Part shown: piece by piece, positions 24,799 to 36,130 of the stretch
Layout: each line of letters starts with the position of its first letter
Numbering within the stretch: the stretch's first letter is position 1
From: Allopusillimonas ginsengisoli
GTDB taxonomy: Bacteria; Pseudomonadota; Gammaproteobacteria; Burkholderiales; Burkholderiaceae_B
Assembly: GCF_004153455.1 (NCBI RefSeq)
Contig: NZ_SDQE01000002.1
Span: 62,001 to 126,000, forward strand
Direction of reading: 5' to 3'
DNA: 64,000 nt
Notes under the pieces: generated by a model
The model's input: only the letters and a program-made list of their open reading frames with translations
Databases searched by the model: none
Told to the model about the DNA's origin: nothing
Position numbers and translations under genes: made by a program

Positions 24799-25773
24799 AT
24801 GACATCAATCAGAAAATGGGCTGCATCGGCATGCTCAGCGGCGATGCTCGCCGCAGTGGCGGCGCCAGTCTCGGCGGCCTACCCCGATACCGCAGTACGC
24901 CTGATCGTGCCGTTTGGCGCGGGCGGCATTACCGATATCATTGCGCGTCATCTGGGCAAGTCGCTTGCGTCAGCGCTCGGCCAGAGCGTAGTGATCGAGA
25001 ACAAGGCAGGCGCGGGGGGAACCATAGGAGCCATGGCGGTCTACAATGCCGCTCCGGATGGATACACCATATTCATGGGGACGGTAGGCACCCAAGTGGT
25101 AAACCCCTTGATCATGAAATCCATCAATTACGATCCGGACAAACTCGTGCCTTTGGGAATGGTATCGGGGTCGCCATATGTGCTGGCCACCCGCAAGGGG
25201 CTGGAGGTAAACACGCTGCAGGAACTGGTCGATTACGCCAAAGCCAATCCTGGCAAGCTGAACTTTGGTTCAGCGGGCGTTGGCAGCTCGCCGCAACTCG
25301 GCGTCGAGCTGTTGAAATACACCAGCAAGATAGACATGGTTCACGTACCCTTCAAAAGCGGCGGCGAAGCAGTCAACGCCGTGCTCGGTGATCAGGTCGA
25401 CCTGGTCATGGATGCCATACCTGTCATCATTCCCCACGTCAAGGCAGGCAAGCTGAAAGCATTGGCACTGGCCTCGGATCAACCTTCACAGGCTGCACCT
25501 GGCGTACCTACCAGCGCTGAAGCGGGCAACGCCGAGCTCAAGATAAGCTCCTGGAACGCGTTATTCGCACCTGCGGGAACACCCCAAGAGGTTGTCGATA
25601 CGCTCAATGCCGCCTTGCGCAAGACATTGAGCAGCGCCGAGTTCAAGCAAACGCTGGAAGCACAAGGCAGCCAGCCCTACACGGGAACCATGGCCGAATA
25701 CCAGGAATTCATCACGGCAGAAAAGAACAAATGGAATACGATTGTCAAAGAAGCGGACATCAAAATTCCATGA
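24799..25773 (+). CDS. Bug-family (TctC-like) periplasmic solute receptor
   Basis: A 324-residue Bug receptor. The ATG at 24799 follows AGGAGG by 4 bases and gives a signal peptide ending near VSAAYPD. Family motifs are IVPFGAGGITD and ENKAGAGGTIG. The stop overlaps the next start (ATGA), coupling it to the glutathione-transferase-like gene. It leads a plus-strand group with a class II aldolase and an XRE-cupin regulator, and probably binds that pathway's substrate. Confidence 0.93.
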   Translation: MTSIRKWAASACSAAMLAAVAAPVSAAYPDTAVRLIVPFGAGGITDIIARHLGKSLASALGQSVVIENKAGAGGTIGAMAVYNAAPDGYTIFMGTVGTQVVNPLIMKSINYDPDKLVPLGMVSGSPYVLATRKGLEVNTLQELVDYAKANPGKLNFGSAGVGSSPQLGVELLKYTSKIDMVHVPFKSGGEAVNAVLGDQVDLVMDAIPVIIPHVKAGKLKALALASDQPSQAAPGVPTSAEAGNAELKISSWNALFAPAGTPQEVVDTLNAALRKTLSSAEFKQTLEAQGSQPYTGTMAEYQEFITAEKNKWNTIVKEADIKIP

Positions 25774-26420
25774 ACAACACACCGCACAATTCTGGGCAGC
25801 CGCTGGAACTCATCGATACCATTCTGTCTGGCAATGGCTGGAAAGTCAGGCTGCTGGCAGGATATTGCGACATACCGTTACAGCGACGCTCCCTGTCCAT
25901 TCTCGATGGCGATTTAGAGGCCGAATCGTTTGCGGCCATCAGTCCCCTGCGCCAGGTTCCGGTACTCAAAACACGGGAAGGCGCATGGCTGGCCGAATCT
26001 TCGGCGATTCTCTGGTACCTGGGCGAAGGCACCTCCTTCCTGCCAAACGAGGCATCCGAGCGGGCCAGGGTTTTGCAATGGCTGATGTTCGAGCAGACCA
26101 AGCTTATGTGGAATCTTGCCCAGCCTCGGCTGCGGATCACCTTGCGCCAAACCATGGATCGTAACGACCCTCGCGCGCAACGCTGGCGCGAGCGCGGCTA
26201 TCAAGCGCTGGATGTGCTGGAGACGCAACTCAGCCAGCATGCTTTTGTGGCGCAAGCTCAACCGACAATCGCTGATGTAGCGCTCTACCCTTATATACGC
26301 ATGGCGGACCAGGGTGGCTACGAGTTGACCCGCTTTGCACATATCTCAAAGTGGCTGGCACGAATGCGCGCGCTGCCCGGCCATGTGCCGCTGCTGGAGA
26401 ATGACCCGGCGAGCGCCTAA
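25770..26420 (+). CDS. glutathione S-transferase-like protein
   Basis: A 216-residue protein of the GST superfamily. The N-terminal thioredoxin-like part contains SGNGWKVRLLAGY and the cis-proline segment RQVPVLKT, followed by AESSAILWYLG, which contacts the glutamyl end of glutathione. The C-terminal helical domain follows (FVAQAQPTIADVALYPYI). The start overlaps the Bug stop. Catabolic GSTs act as isomerases, dehalogenases or ether-cleaving enzymes; which applies is not clear. Confidence 0.88.
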   Translation: MNNTPHNSGQPLELIDTILSGNGWKVRLLAGYCDIPLQRRSLSILDGDLEAESFAAISPLRQVPVLKTREGAWLAESSAILWYLGEGTSFLPNEASERARVLQWLMFEQTKLMWNLAQPRLRITLRQTMDRNDPRAQRWRERGYQALDVLETQLSQHAFVAQAQPTIADVALYPYIRMADQGGYELTRFAHISKWLARMRALPGHVPLLENDPASA

Positions 26421-26480
26421 CCACCCTTCCGACGCCAACGACGAACACGCTTTACTCATACACCCTGAATAGGTAACAAC

Positions 26481-27263
26481 ATGGCAAACACAATGGACAC
26501 GCCCAAGCAGGAGCTTGTGGCGAACGCTCAGGCACAGATGCAGAGCAAGTTTTCGATCCCTGAGCGCAGCGTACGCGAAAAGCTGGCCATTACAAGTCGC
26601 GTGTTGTATGACGGCGGCCACGACTCAGGTCTGGCTGGTCAAATCACCGCGCGCGGCCCTGAGCCGGGCACGTATTACACACAACGCCTCGGCCTGGGTT
26701 TTGATGAAATCAGCGCTTCCAATATTCTGTTGGTCAACGAAGATCTGGAAGTGCTCGAGGGGCACGGGATGCCTAATCCCGCCAACCGTTTCCATTCTTG
26801 GGTATACCGTGCCAGGTCAGATGTTCAATGCATCGTGCATACCCATCCGCTCTATGTTGCTTCACTCTCCATGCTGGAAACTCCTCTGGTCGTCTCTCAT
26901 ATGGACAACTGCACGCTCTATGACGATTGTGCATTTCTGCAAGAATGGCCGGGCGTGCCTGTAGGCAATGAAGAAGGCGACATCATTTCTCGCGCCTTGG
27001 GCGACAAGCGGGCCATCTTGCTTGCCCATCACGGCATGCTGGTGGCGGCAACCTCAATCGAAGAAGCTTGTGTGCTATCTCTGCAATTCGAACGCACAGC
27101 CCGGATGCAGCTACTCGCGATGGCTGCCGGCGACATCAAACCGATCAAGCCGGAGCTCGGGCGCGAAGCGCACGACTGGATACTCAAGCCGCGCCGCTCG
27201 CAAATCGGTTTTGAATACTACGCGCGCAAAGCGCTGGCCCAGCATCCCGACGTTCTGAGATAG
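26481..27263 (+). CDS. class II aldolase/adducin-family protein
   Basis: A 260-residue class II aldolase/adducin-domain protein. The zinc-binding histidines are in IVHTHPLYVASL and LLAHHGMLV. Family reactions include aldol cleavage of phosphorylated or free hydroxy-acids and decarboxylation; many uncharacterised members stand beside transport genes as here. The start follows AGGTAACAAC. It lies 60 bases after the GST-like gene and is followed by the regulator. Confidence 0.88.
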   Translation: MANTMDTPKQELVANAQAQMQSKFSIPERSVREKLAITSRVLYDGGHDSGLAGQITARGPEPGTYYTQRLGLGFDEISASNILLVNEDLEVLEGHGMPNPANRFHSWVYRARSDVQCIVHTHPLYVASLSMLETPLVVSHMDNCTLYDDCAFLQEWPGVPVGNEEGDIISRALGDKRAILLAHHGMLVAATSIEEACVLSLQFERTARMQLLAMAAGDIKPIKPELGREAHDWILKPRRSQIGFEYYARKALAQHPDVLR

Positions 27264-27406
27264 GCTGTTGCTCATGCGAGCCTGCTGTCCGGAATGCAGG
27301 AACACCGGTTACAGCTGTGCTTTTCTCTTCAGACGTCGCCTTTTGTGGGAAAGCATGAATTTCAGGCATACTTTGGTACATGGAGTCATGCTTATCCCAC
27401 CCATAC

Positions 27407-27973
27407 ATGCAAAACCTTCCCTATCGACTTAAAGCATTGCGTAGACAACAGCGCCTGTCTCTGGATCAGCTGGCCCAGCGCAGCGGCCTGACCAAGAGCT
27501 ATCTTTCCAAGCTGGAGCGCGGCGTCAGCGAGCCTTCTATTTCAACAGTGCTCAAGCTTGCCGAGGCCTATGGCATAGGCATTTCCGAACTCATGGGAAT
27601 CGGAGAAGAAGGCGGAGACAGTGTCAGCGTAGTTCGCAGACATGAACGCACCCCGCTTGACCGTCCCGACCGAGACGCTAGCTATCGTTATGAAGCGGTC
27701 GCCGGCAAGCGGCTGGTCAAATCCATGAACCCTTTCATCATCCACCCTCCGCGCGAAAATCAGGCTGCGCCCGACTCCTTTCCGCACTCGGGCGAAGAGT
27801 TCATGCTGGTGCTGAAAGGCAGCGTATCGATTACCGTGGGCGGTCGGACTTTTGACTTGGAAACAGGCGACTCGATCTACTTCGATTCAGAGCTTCCGCA
27901 CAAACTGCGCACAATCAGCCCGGACGACGCAGAGGTGCTGGTGGTTGCGACGCGAGACGATGCCGTCATCTGA
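27407..27973 (+). CDS. XRE-family regulator with C-terminal cupin
   Basis: A 188-residue protein with an N-terminal helix-turn-helix (RLKALRRQQRLSLDQLAQ, SYLSKLERGVS) and a C-terminal cupin domain (PHSGEEFMLVLKGSV, DSIYFDSELPHKL). This architecture is common in regulators of amine and aromatic catabolism, where the cupin binds an effector. An in-frame ATG lies at 27380, but 27407 starts closest to the helix-turn-helix; neither has a strong ribosome-binding site. It likely regulates the Bug-GST-aldolase genes upstream. Confidence 0.9.
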   Translation: MQNLPYRLKALRRQQRLSLDQLAQRSGLTKSYLSKLERGVSEPSISTVLKLAEAYGIGISELMGIGEEGGDSVSVVRRHERTPLDRPDRDASYRYEAVAGKRLVKSMNPFIIHPPRENQAAPDSFPHSGEEFMLVLKGSVSITVGGRTFDLETGDSIYFDSELPHKLRTISPDDAEVLVVATRDDAVI

Positions 27974-28110
27974 CGCGCAGTCAAGGGCGCCAGATTCGAT
28001 TCTGCCATATCGGCGCTCACCCGATCACTGCTGTCGCCTTTCGCTAGTCCGCCGCGCCCCCATCACACTGCAAAAAGAATTCAAAAAGACTGAAGACTGT
28101 ATGTTTTGCC

Positions 28111-29112
28111 TCAAGTCAGTGCAAAAAACGTCTCCGCGTTCCCGGCAAGAATACGGTCGCAATCGCGCCGCGCCAGCCAGGTAGCATCCGAGACAAGCTT
28201 GCCGATTTCCTGCTCACCCAGGGGAAATGGATAATCAGACCCGAGCATCACACGTTCTGCCCCCATAACGTCGACAAGCAGCCGCAGCGCGCGATCATCG
28301 AATACGGCACTATCCACAAAAAAACGCTTCAAGTAATGCGACGGGGGATGCGGACAATCCTGCCGGACGATATCCCTGCAGTGCCAGGCGTTTTCGGCAC
28401 GGCCCAGCAAGAAGGCAAATCCGCCGCCGCCGTGAGCAAAGCAAAGCTTCAGGCTTGCAGGAATACGTTCAAATGCACCCGACAGAATCAGGGACAGAAT
28501 GCCAAGCTGGGTTTCTGCGGGCATGGATACCAGCCAGGGCAACATCCATTTCTTCATGCGCCCGTCAGTCATCATATCCCAGGGATGGACGAGCACCGGG
28601 ATGTCATTGTTCGCGCAATGCACCAGAAAATCCACCAAATGAGCATCGTCGAGATCACGCTCGCCCAGGTGATTGCCAATCTGCACACCAACGTGGCCCG
28701 TTTCCTTCGCACGAGATGCCTCACGGCAGGCAAGTTCAAGATCCTGAAGCGGAACCTGCGCCAGCGCCTTCAACCGGCTTGTATTGAAGGCACAGTGCTC
28801 AATCGCCGAATCGTTCATGCGCTGCGACCATTCGTAAGCCTTCTGCGCCGCGTAGCGATAGCCGAACATAATAGGCGTGGCGCAAACAATCTGCATATCC
28901 AGCCCTTGTTGATCCATCTCTTCGAGCCGATGCGCCGGATTCCACAACGCACTGTAGACGGGGCGAAACTTTTTGTCGCCCACCATAATATGGCCGCGCA
29001 GCCCGTCCGCTTCGATCGCTAGCCAGGGAGCACCCTCAGCATCAAGCGCTGCTGCGCTGTCCTGCGTAATGCGCGGGAAGAAATGGGCGTGCATATCAAT
29101 TTTCTTTGTCAT
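28111..29112 (-). CDS. nbaD: 2-amino-3-carboxymuconate-6-semialdehyde decarboxylase
   Basis: A 333-residue amidohydrolase-fold protein that matches ACMSD in length and motifs. The N-terminal metal ligands are [20 protein letters not shown] and GSDYPFP follow in the usual positions. It removes CO2 from the ring-cleavage product of 3-hydroxyanthranilate, giving 2-aminomuconate semialdehyde. The start at 29112 begins at the conserved [11 protein letters not shown]. It is the last gene of the operon, 22 bases after the dioxygenase gene, as in nba clusters. Confidence 0.93.
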   Translation of the reverse strand: MTKKIDMHAHFFPRITQDSAAALDAEGAPWLAIEADGLRGHIMVGDKKFRPVYSALWNPAHRLEEMDQQGLDMQIVCATPIMFGYRYAAQKAYEWSQRMNDSAIEHCAFNTSRLKALAQVPLQDLELACREASRAKETGHVGVQIGNHLGERDLDDAHLVDFLVHCANNDIPVLVHPWDMMTDGRMKKWMLPWLVSMPAETQLGILSLILSGAFERIPASLKLCFAHGGGGFAFLLGRAENAWHCRDIVRQDCPHPPSHYLKRFFVDSAVFDDRALRLLVDVMGAERVMLGSDYPFPLGEQEIGKLVSDATWLARRDCDRILAGNAETFFALT

Positions 29113-29134
29113 CACAAATCCGTATCGTTGAGAC

Positions 29135-29686
<552 letters not shown>

Positions 29687-30115
29687 TTACTCCTGCGTCG
29701 GCCGATAGGCGACGGCTTTGATCTCGACACGCAAATGCGGATGTGGCAGTTGGTGAACAGCCACTGTGGTTCGCGTTGGCCCTTCGTAATCAAAATACTC
29801 TGCGTAAACGGCGTTGTAGCCGCCGAAATCGTTCATATCCACAAGGAAAGCAGTGACTTCCACAACGTCCTTGAGATCTGCGCCTACACTGCGCAAAATA
29901 TCGCCGATATTGTTGATGACCGCGCGGGTCTGCGCACGAATGTCCAGCGACGTCGTACCCATCTCGTCCACCGCCACGCCGTCGAAGGAGTTATCTGGCC
30001 GCCTAGAGCTGGTGCCTGAAACAAAGAGAAAATCACCAGCGCGGCGAACATGAGGAAACGTGCCGCGCGGCGTAGCCTTACCCGTCACGACTGATGATGT
30101 AGATGCTGTAGTCAT
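29687..30115 (-). CDS. nbaF: RidA-family 2-aminomuconate deaminase
   Basis: A 142-residue YjgF/RidA-family protein. Its length and its place directly before the 3-hydroxyanthranilate dioxygenase gene match NbaF/AmnD-type 2-aminomuconate deaminase, which releases ammonia to give 4-oxalocrotonate. Visible family features are [11 protein letters not shown] and [19 protein letters not shown]. The ATG at 30115 follows AGGAG by 9 bases. A generic enamine deaminase cannot be excluded by sequence alone, but the operon makes this role strong. Confidence 0.88.
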   Translation of the reverse strand: MTTASTSSVVTGKATPRGTFPHVRRAGDFLFVSGTSSRRPDNSFDGVAVDEMGTTSLDIRAQTRAVINNIGDILRSVGADLKDVVEVTAFLVDMNDFGGYNAVYAEYFDYEGPTRTTVAVHQLPHPHLRVEIKAVAYRPTQE

Positions 30116-30144
30116 TAATAGAATCTCCTGGGACTTGTCTTCTT

Positions 30145-31485
30145 TCAAGGCATATCTTCTTGTGTGTACACCAGTTCCACGCCCGCTTCGGGTGGAATGT
30201 CCGGCATGCTCTGCGCCCAATCGGCATAGCGTCGGCGCAGATCTTCCAGAATTCCGGGCTCGCGCCGAAGCATGTTTGCACGCTCGCGCGCGTCTCTGGA
30301 CAGATCGAACAAATAGTCATGTCCATCAACTGACAGGTATTTCCAGTTGCCATGGCGTATGGCGCGCTGCGCGCGATGCTTCATGCGCCAGAATACCGTT
30401 CTGGACAAGGCGTGGTCGGGATGCGTCAGACAGGGCAGAAGCGATATCCCATCCAGCGGATACTCGGCGTCTGGCGACACGCCTGCGGCCTGGAGCATCG
30501 TGGGACACCAATCCATCGTCATCGCGACCTGCGCTGTGGTGGTGCCGGCCGGTACTCTGGCTGGCCAGCGGACGATCAAGGGAACGCGCAGACCGCCCTC
30601 CAGCAAATCCATTTTTTTCCCAGACAATGGCCAAGTATCAGAAAAGCGTTCGCCGCCGTTGTCGCTGGTGAATACGATCAATGTGTTTTCGTCCAATCCC
30701 CTGGCGGCAAGCGTGTTCATGATGCGCCCGATACCCTCATCCATGTGGCGAATCATGGTCTGGTAGATTTCGACAGAACCTCCGTCAGTATGCTGGATAG
30801 CATCCCGGATGCGTTCCGATTCCTCCCGATCATCCCGCGTTTCCCAGGGCCAGTGAGGCGCCGTGTAATGCACGCTCAGCATGAAGGGAACATCTTGCTG
30901 CGTGTCGGCCAGCCATTGCACGGCGCGCTCGCTGATCAAGTCAGTCAAGTAACCGTTGTCGTGGATCTCACTTTCGTTGTCATAGAGATCATGCGTGCCA
31001 CGTCGATCGCAATGCGTAAAATAATCCACGCCCCCGCCATAAGGGCCATAGAACGCCTCGTATCCACTCTTCAGGGGGCCAAAATGCGGTAGAAACCCCA
31101 AGTGCCATTTACCAATCAGCGCGGTCCGGTATCCCTGATCACGCAACAGAGATGGCAAGGTTGGATGTTCCGGTGGCAGCCCCAGATGAGATTGGCCACG
31201 GGCTCTGCCCGTCATGGGCTCCTCGGCCCCGCCGCGCAAACGATATTGATAGCGCCCCGTCATCAGTGCGAACCGGCTGGGCGAACACACCGGGGAATTG
31301 GCATAGGCGTCTGTGAACCGCACGCCCTGGGCCGCCAGCGCGTCAAGGTTGGGGGAAACCGGCGCACGGCCGCCATAACAGCCCAGGTCGGCAAAACCCA
31401 AGTCATCTGCCATGATAAAGACAAGATTGGGTTTGGCGGCAACAGAAGTATTGCCTGGAGAGACAGGTTTCTTGAGCGAAGACAT
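30145..31485 (-). CDS. Cys-type sulfatase within the 3-hydroxyanthranilate operon
   Basis: A 446-residue alkaline-phosphatase-fold sulfatase. The signature C67-S-P-S-R71 is present; the cysteine is converted to formylglycine in active enzymes. Metal-binding FIMADDLG (Asp27/Asp28), LIGKWHLG and VFTSDNGGE are also visible. There is no signal peptide, so it should act in the cytoplasm. It begins 8 bases after the Bug stop, and the ribosome-binding site overlaps that stop. No formylglycine-generating enzyme is in this window. Lying between nbaG-type and nbaF-type genes, it may remove sulfate from an O-sulfated aminophenol-type substrate before ring cleavage; this is inference. Confidence 0.9.
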   Translation of the reverse strand: MSSLKKPVSPGNTSVAAKPNLVFIMADDLGFADLGCYGGRAPVSPNLDALAAQGVRFTDAYANSPVCSPSRFALMTGRYQYRLRGGAEEPMTGRARGQSHLGLPPEHPTLPSLLRDQGYRTALIGKWHLGFLPHFGPLKSGYEAFYGPYGGGVDYFTHCDRRGTHDLYDNESEIHDNGYLTDLISERAVQWLADTQQDVPFMLSVHYTAPHWPWETRDDREESERIRDAIQHTDGGSVEIYQTMIRHMDEGIGRIMNTLAARGLDENTLIVFTSDNGGERFSDTWPLSGKKMDLLEGGLRVPLIVRWPARVPAGTTTAQVAMTMDWCPTMLQAAGVSPDAEYPLDGISLLPCLTHPDHALSRTVFWRMKHRAQRAIRHGNWKYLSVDGHDYLFDLSRDARERANMLRREPGILEDLRRRYADWAQSMPDIPPEAGVELVYTQEDMP

Positions 31486-31493
31486 ATCGACCA

Positions 31494-32474
31494 CTACTCC
31501 TGTGCGGTGAAACCTGTTTTGGCTGCAATGGCACGCCACCGTTCGATTTCGTCGCCCGTGTAGGCACCAAACTCAGCCCTGCCTGCGAATGCAGGACGAA
31601 CGCCCTGGCGAAGCAAGCGCGCCTGCAAGTCAGGATCGTTCATCACCCGGTCAACGTCTTTTTCAAGCTTAGCCAACACGGGTTCTGGCGTACCTTTGGG
31701 CGCGTACAAGCCGTACCAGCCCGTCGCTTCCACTTCTCCATAACCCGCCTCTGCCATGGTGGGGACATCGGGCTCGGATGGTTGCCGAGTCTTTCCAGTG
31801 ACGGCAAGCAATTTGAGTTTGCCGGAACGTGCCAATTGCTGGGCAACCTGCAGGACAACGAAGCCATACTGCACCTGCCCGCCAACCAGATCGGTCACCA
31901 GCGGTGCCGACCCTTTATAAGGAATGTGCAAGGCGTCCGTGCCGCTGAGTCGGCCGAATGTTTCTCCTGCAAACTGAGACGGCGAGCCTGGTCCGAACGA
32001 CCCGAATGCTGCCTCGCCCTTGTGCGCCTTCAGCCAGGTCACTAACTCAGCCAAGGTTTGAACCGGCAGCGAGGCCGGCACGGCAAGTACAAGCTCAAAA
32101 TCGGCCAAGCGCGCGATGGGCTCGAAGTCATGGATCGGATCATAGGGAATGCTCTTGAAGGTAACGGGGTTCACCGCCATCGTCTGCGCAAAACCCATCA
32201 ACAAGGTGTACCCATCAGGCTTGGCACGTTGAACCGCCTGCACGCCGATAAAGCCGCTGGCACCTGAACGATTGCTCACGACGATTTGCTGTCCCAGGGC
32301 ATCGCTTAATTGTTCGCCGATCATTCTCGCCACGACGTCAGGGGTGCCTCCCGCTGGCCCTGGAACCACCAGTTCTACCGGCCTGTCCGGATAAGATGCT
32401 GCCTGGGCGGAATGAACAAATCCAGCCAATCCAATCAATGTTGCCAAGGCAAAACGGTAACAATGCTTGATCAT
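31494..32474 (-). CDS. Bug-family (TctC-like) periplasmic solute receptor
   Basis: A 326-residue Bug receptor with a signal peptide (MIKHCYRF through AQAASYPD). The start follows AAGGAG by 5 bases. The usual VVPFxPGG is here VVPGPAGGTPD, and the next motif is SNRSGASG, both mildly divergent from the other Bug proteins of the window. It sits 52 bases after the 4-oxalocrotonate decarboxylase gene and is tightly followed by the sulfatase gene, so it probably binds the compound on which the sulfatase and operon act. Confidence 0.92.
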   Translation of the reverse strand: MIKHCYRFALATLIGLAGFVHSAQAASYPDRPVELVVPGPAGGTPDVVARMIGEQLSDALGQQIVVSNRSGASGFIGVQAVQRAKPDGYTLLMGFAQTMAVNPVTFKSIPYDPIHDFEPIARLADFELVLAVPASLPVQTLAELVTWLKAHKGEAAFGSFGPGSPSQFAGETFGRLSGTDALHIPYKGSAPLVTDLVGGQVQYGFVVLQVAQQLARSGKLKLLAVTGKTRQPSEPDVPTMAEAGYGEVEATGWYGLYAPKGTPEPVLAKLEKDVDRVMNDPDLQARLLRQGVRPAFAGRAEFGAYTGDEIERWRAIAAKTGFTAQE

Positions 32475-32526
32475 GAGGTCTCCTTCTTGTTGATTCAATG
32501 GCGATCGACGGCTTCTCTGCCCGCCT

Positions 32527-33294
32527 TCATCGTGTGAGAAATGATGCAGTACCGAGGCCGCTGACCGTAGCAGATACATGGCTCCCGGCGTTCAACGCCT
32601 CGGCTGCGGTCGCCGCGCCCGCCATAATCAGGCTGCCCGCGGGCAATGTCTGTGAAGCTGCCGACAGCACCCGCGAGGCCTGCACCAGGCTGCGCAAGGG
32701 GTGCCCCAGTATGGCGGCAGTCGATCCCGATTGCTTGACGCGCCCGTTAACACGCAAGATAACGCCGAGGTTGGCAAGCGCGTTTATATTGCGCGACCAG
32801 GGCCCCACCACCAAACCTGCGGATGAACAGTTATCCGCGATGACATCCTCGAGCGTGAATGTAAAGGCGCGGTATCGGGAATCGATAATTTCTATCGCGG
32901 GTGCGACTGCCTCGATATAAGATTCTGCCTCGAGCAAGTTAAGAGGGCGATCAATATCACGACGCGTCAGAAAACAGACTTCCGGCTCGGCACGCGGATG
33001 TATGAATTGATCAAGCAATACGGTGCCGCCCTCCTCCTGTAGCATTGTGTCGGTCAGCCAGCCCCAGATCAAACTATCCACGCCCATCTGCGTCATTTTC
33101 GCGCGGCTTGTAAAACCCAGCTTGATGCCCACAGGCTTTTCACCACGCTCGCGGCGCAAGTCTATCGATCTTGCCTGGATGTCATAGGCTTGCTCAACAG
33201 AAAACGGCGTGTCCAAACTAAGCTGTGGCACTGCTAGGGCCGTGCGAGCGGCTTGGTCCAGCGTCGCGGCGATGGATGCGTGCAGGGTACTCAT
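32527..33294 (-). CDS. nbaG: 4-oxalocrotonate decarboxylase
   Basis: A 255-residue fumarylacetoacetase-fold protein. It resembles XylI/DmpH decarboxylases ([25 protein letters not shown]) more than the MhpD-type hydratase. It converts 4-oxalocrotonate to 2-oxopent-4-enoate plus CO2. Metal ligands are likely the glutamates in PRAEPEVCF. The start overlaps the aldolase stop as ATGA. Confidence 0.88.
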   Translation of the reverse strand: MSTLHASIAATLDQAARTALAVPQLSLDTPFSVEQAYDIQARSIDLRRERGEKPVGIKLGFTSRAKMTQMGVDSLIWGWLTDTMLQEEGGTVLLDQFIHPRAEPEVCFLTRRDIDRPLNLLEAESYIEAVAPAIEIIDSRYRAFTFTLEDVIADNCSSAGLVVGPWSRNINALANLGVILRVNGRVKQSGSTAAILGHPLRSLVQASRVLSAASQTLPAGSLIMAGAATAAEALNAGSHVSATVSGLGTASFLTR

Positions 33295-34325
33295 GCTGTA
33301 ACCTCCGTTTCAGCGTTCTGCCGCTGCAGCAGATCGAGCGCGACATCGACTATCATGTCTTCCTGTCCTCCCACCATTCTGCGCTGGCCTAGTTCAACCA
33401 GAATATCCACGGTCTTGAGCCCATACTTTGTGGCGGCCGCTTCCGCATGCCGCAGAAAACTCGAGTACACCCCCGCATAACCCAGCGCCAACGTTTCCCG
33501 ATCGACGCGAACTGGCCTGTCCTGCAAAGGCCGTACGATATCGTCGGCTGCGTCCATCAGCCGATACAGATCGCAGCCATGTCGCCAGCCCATTCTTTCT
33601 GCCGCCGCGATAAAAACCTCGAGCGGTGCATTGCCCGCGCCCGCACCCATGCCGGCCAGGCTTGCATCCACGCGATCACATCCTTCTTCGACCGCCACAA
33701 TACTGTTTGCCACGCCAAGACTCAGGTTATGGTGTGCGTGGATGCCTGTTTCGGTATCGGGTGAAAGCACCTGCTTGAGTGCTCTGAAACGGTCGCGCAC
33801 ACCTTCCATGGTCAGCGCGCCGCCAGAATCCACAACGTAGATGCAATGCGCACCATAGCTTTCCATTTTCAATGCCTGTTCGGCCAGTTGAGCCGGCGCC
33901 ACCATATGACTCATCATGAGGAAGCCCGCCACATTCATGCCCATAGATCGCGCTGTTTCGATATGCTGGCGTGCCGTATCGGCTTCGGTACAATGCGTTG
34001 CCACCCTCACGATGCGAGCGCCAGCCGCATAGGCTTCCCTGAGATGATGCACCGTCCCAATGCCTGGAAGCAACAGCGTCGCAACCTTGGCCTTGCTTAC
34101 AGTTTGCGCTACCGCCGCGATCCACTCGATGTCATCATGTGCCCCAAAGCCATAGGTAAAGCTTGAACCGGCCAGCCCGTCTCCGTGGGCAACTTCGATG
34201 GAGTCCACGCCGGCTTGATCCAATGCTGCAGCAATCATGCAAGCCTGGTCTATGGAGTATTGATGGCGAACTGCGTGATTTCCATCACGCAGGGTCACGT
34301 CGGATATATAGAGCTTCTTACTCAT
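33291..34325 (-). CDS. nbaI: 4-hydroxy-2-oxovalerate aldolase
   Basis: A 344-residue DRE-TIM metallolyase-fold aldolase, the usual length for the BphI/MhpE/NbaI family. The N-terminus reads [18 protein letters not shown], with the conserved Arg-Asp of the metal site, and [15 protein letters not shown] carries the metal-binding histidines. It splits 4-hydroxy-2-oxovalerate to pyruvate and acetaldehyde and normally forms a channelling complex with the acetaldehyde dehydrogenase encoded just upstream (13-base gap). Confidence 0.95.
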   Translation of the reverse strand: MSKKLYISDVTLRDGNHAVRHQYSIDQACMIAAALDQAGVDSIEVAHGDGLAGSSFTYGFGAHDDIEWIAAVAQTVSKAKVATLLLPGIGTVHHLREAYAAGARIVRVATHCTEADTARQHIETARSMGMNVAGFLMMSHMVAPAQLAEQALKMESYGAHCIYVVDSGGALTMEGVRDRFRALKQVLSPDTETGIHAHHNLSLGVANSIVAVEEGCDRVDASLAGMGAGAGNAPLEVFIAAAERMGWRHGCDLYRLMDAADDIVRPLQDRPVRVDRETLALGYAGVYSSFLRHAEAAATKYGLKTVDILVELGQRRMVGGQEDMIVDVALDLLQRQNAETEVTA

Positions 34326-34338
34326 CACCTTTACTTCC

Positions 34339-35283
34339 TCAAGCTGTGGGCGCCATCGCACCACTGTTCAGTTGCGTTCTGGCCACATGCTCGGCGCAAA
34401 CCAATGCAGCACTCGTCATGATGTCGAGATTACCGGCATAGGACGGCAGGTAATGCGCCGCCCCTTCGACCTCCAGGAATATCGTCGTTTTCAGTCCGGC
34501 TTTCAGGCCGACACCGGGAACGCGAACCGCCGTATCGATATGATCGAATTGCACACGTTGCTTTAGCCGATACCCTGGTACATAAGCCTGCACACGCTCC
34601 ACCATTTGATGGACAGCCGTCTCAATCTCTGCGGTGTCTGCCATGTCGCTCAGGCAATACACGGTATCGCGCATGATGAGCGGAGGTTCAGCAGGGTTCA
34701 GAACAATAATGGCCTTGCCCCTGGCCGCGCCGCCTACCGTCTCGATGGCACGTGATGTCGTCTCGGTGAATTCATCAATATTGGCGCGTGTCCCAGGGCC
34801 AGCAGACTTGCTGGATATCGAGGCCACAATTTCCGCATAATGTACAGGCGCCACACTGGCAACCGCTGCGACCATGGGAATGGTGGCCTGGCCCCCGCAA
34901 GTCACCATGTTCAGATTCTGAAGCCCCTCGTACTGGTCCAGGTTGACACTAGGCACAACATACGGGCCTATCGCCGCCGGCGTCAGATCGATAACGCGGA
35001 TGCCATGCCGCTCCAGCACCGCATTGTGGCGCGCATGCGCGCCAGCGCTGGTGGCGTCGAACACAATACGGATATCAGCAAACTCAGGCATGGCTACCAA
35101 GCCGTCTATGCCCTCTGCCGTGATCGGAACGCCCATCCGGGCAGCACGCGCCAGCCCCTCTGACGATGGATCAATGCCCACCATAGCGCCCATCGCCACT
35201 TGCTTTCCGTACCGCAGCACTTTGATCATCAGGTCTGTTCCGATGTTGCCTGATCCAATTATCGCAACGTTGCAAGGCTTCAT
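34339..35283 (-). CDS. nbaJ: acetaldehyde dehydrogenase (CoA-acetylating)
   Basis: A 314-residue enzyme converting acetaldehyde, NAD and CoA to acetyl-CoA. The start at 35283 opens directly into the cofactor motif [13 protein letters not shown], and the catalytic cysteine is in [12 protein letters not shown]. The gene begins one base after the hydratase stop and lies just before the aldolase gene, its known partner. Length and motifs match the family well. Confidence 0.96.
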   Translation of the reverse strand: MKPCNVAIIGSGNIGTDLMIKVLRYGKQVAMGAMVGIDPSSEGLARAARMGVPITAEGIDGLVAMPEFADIRIVFDATSAGAHARHNAVLERHGIRVIDLTPAAIGPYVVPSVNLDQYEGLQNLNMVTCGGQATIPMVAAVASVAPVHYAEIVASISSKSAGPGTRANIDEFTETTSRAIETVGGAARGKAIIVLNPAEPPLIMRDTVYCLSDMADTAEIETAVHQMVERVQAYVPGYRLKQRVQFDHIDTAVRVPGVGLKAGLKTTIFLEVEGAAHYLPSYAGNLDIMTSAALVCAEHVARTQLNSGAMAPTA

Positions 35284-35284
35284 A

Positions 35285-36109
35285 TCAGTGTGTTCCTTGA
35301 GCTTGATCGGTACCGAATGCCGCCGTGACCGAGCCCAACCCTTCGATATGCGCGGTAAACACATCACCTTGGTGAGCTGGCACCATGGGCCCCAACGCAC
35401 CGGTAAGAATGATGTCGCCGGCCTTGAGCGGCGCATCAAACGATGCCATGACATTGGCAAGCCAGACTGCCGCATTCAAAGGATTTCCCAGGCACGCCGC
35501 ACCTGCGCCAACCGAAACGGGCTCGCCTCGCCGCTCCATGCTCATTCCGCAGTTGATCAGATCCAATCCAGAAAGCGATACGGGCCGCGTCCCCAGGACA
35601 AACAGCCCCGACGACGCATTGTCGGCAATCGTATCGGCCAGGCGAATATCCCAGTTGGCAATACGGCTGCCTACAATCTCAATGGCTGGCAACACAAACG
35701 CAGTCGCGCGTATGATATCCACCACCGTATGCTCGGCATGAGAAAGATCTCTGTCCAGCACAAGCGCGATCTCTGCTTCGACCTTGGGTTGCAGGACATC
35801 GCCATATGCAATGTCCTCGCCATCTTGCCGCGCCATATCGGCAAACAACATGCCGAAATCGGGTTGATCCACGCCTAGCTGGCGCTGTACCTGAGACGAC
35901 GTCAGTCCAATCTTGCGGCCCACTAGCCGACGTCCGCTTTCGATTGCCTGCTCCGTGTTGTGCTTCTGTACGGCGTAAGCCATTTCAATGAGATTGCCGT
36001 CCTGGGCCGATGCCCGTTCTATGATGTCGCGCACCGGAGGGCATGGTTGCCCACGCTTTGCAGCCAGCCTAAGCTGATCTGCGGCGGTAATAAGTTCACT
36101 GGAGATCAT
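35285..36109 (-). CDS. nbaH: 2-oxopent-4-enoate hydratase
   Basis: A 274-residue fumarylacetoacetase-fold hydratase of the MhpD type. Shared stretches include [28 protein letters not shown] and [15 protein letters not shown], with the metal-binding glutamates in the last. It adds water to 2-oxopent-4-enoate, giving 4-hydroxy-2-oxovalerate. It lies 21 bases after the semialdehyde dehydrogenase gene. It is longer than, and clearly distinct from, the decarboxylase encoded at 32527-33294. Confidence 0.92.
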   Translation of the reverse strand: MISSELITAADQLRLAAKRGQPCPPVRDIIERASAQDGNLIEMAYAVQKHNTEQAIESGRRLVGRKIGLTSSQVQRQLGVDQPDFGMLFADMARQDGEDIAYGDVLQPKVEAEIALVLDRDLSHAEHTVVDIIRATAFVLPAIEIVGSRIANWDIRLADTIADNASSGLFVLGTRPVSLSGLDLINCGMSMERRGEPVSVGAGAACLGNPLNAAVWLANVMASFDAPLKAGDIILTGALGPMVPAHQGDVFTAHIEGLGSVTAAFGTDQAQGTH

Positions 36110-36130
36110 GCGTAGCCTCGTACAGCCTCT

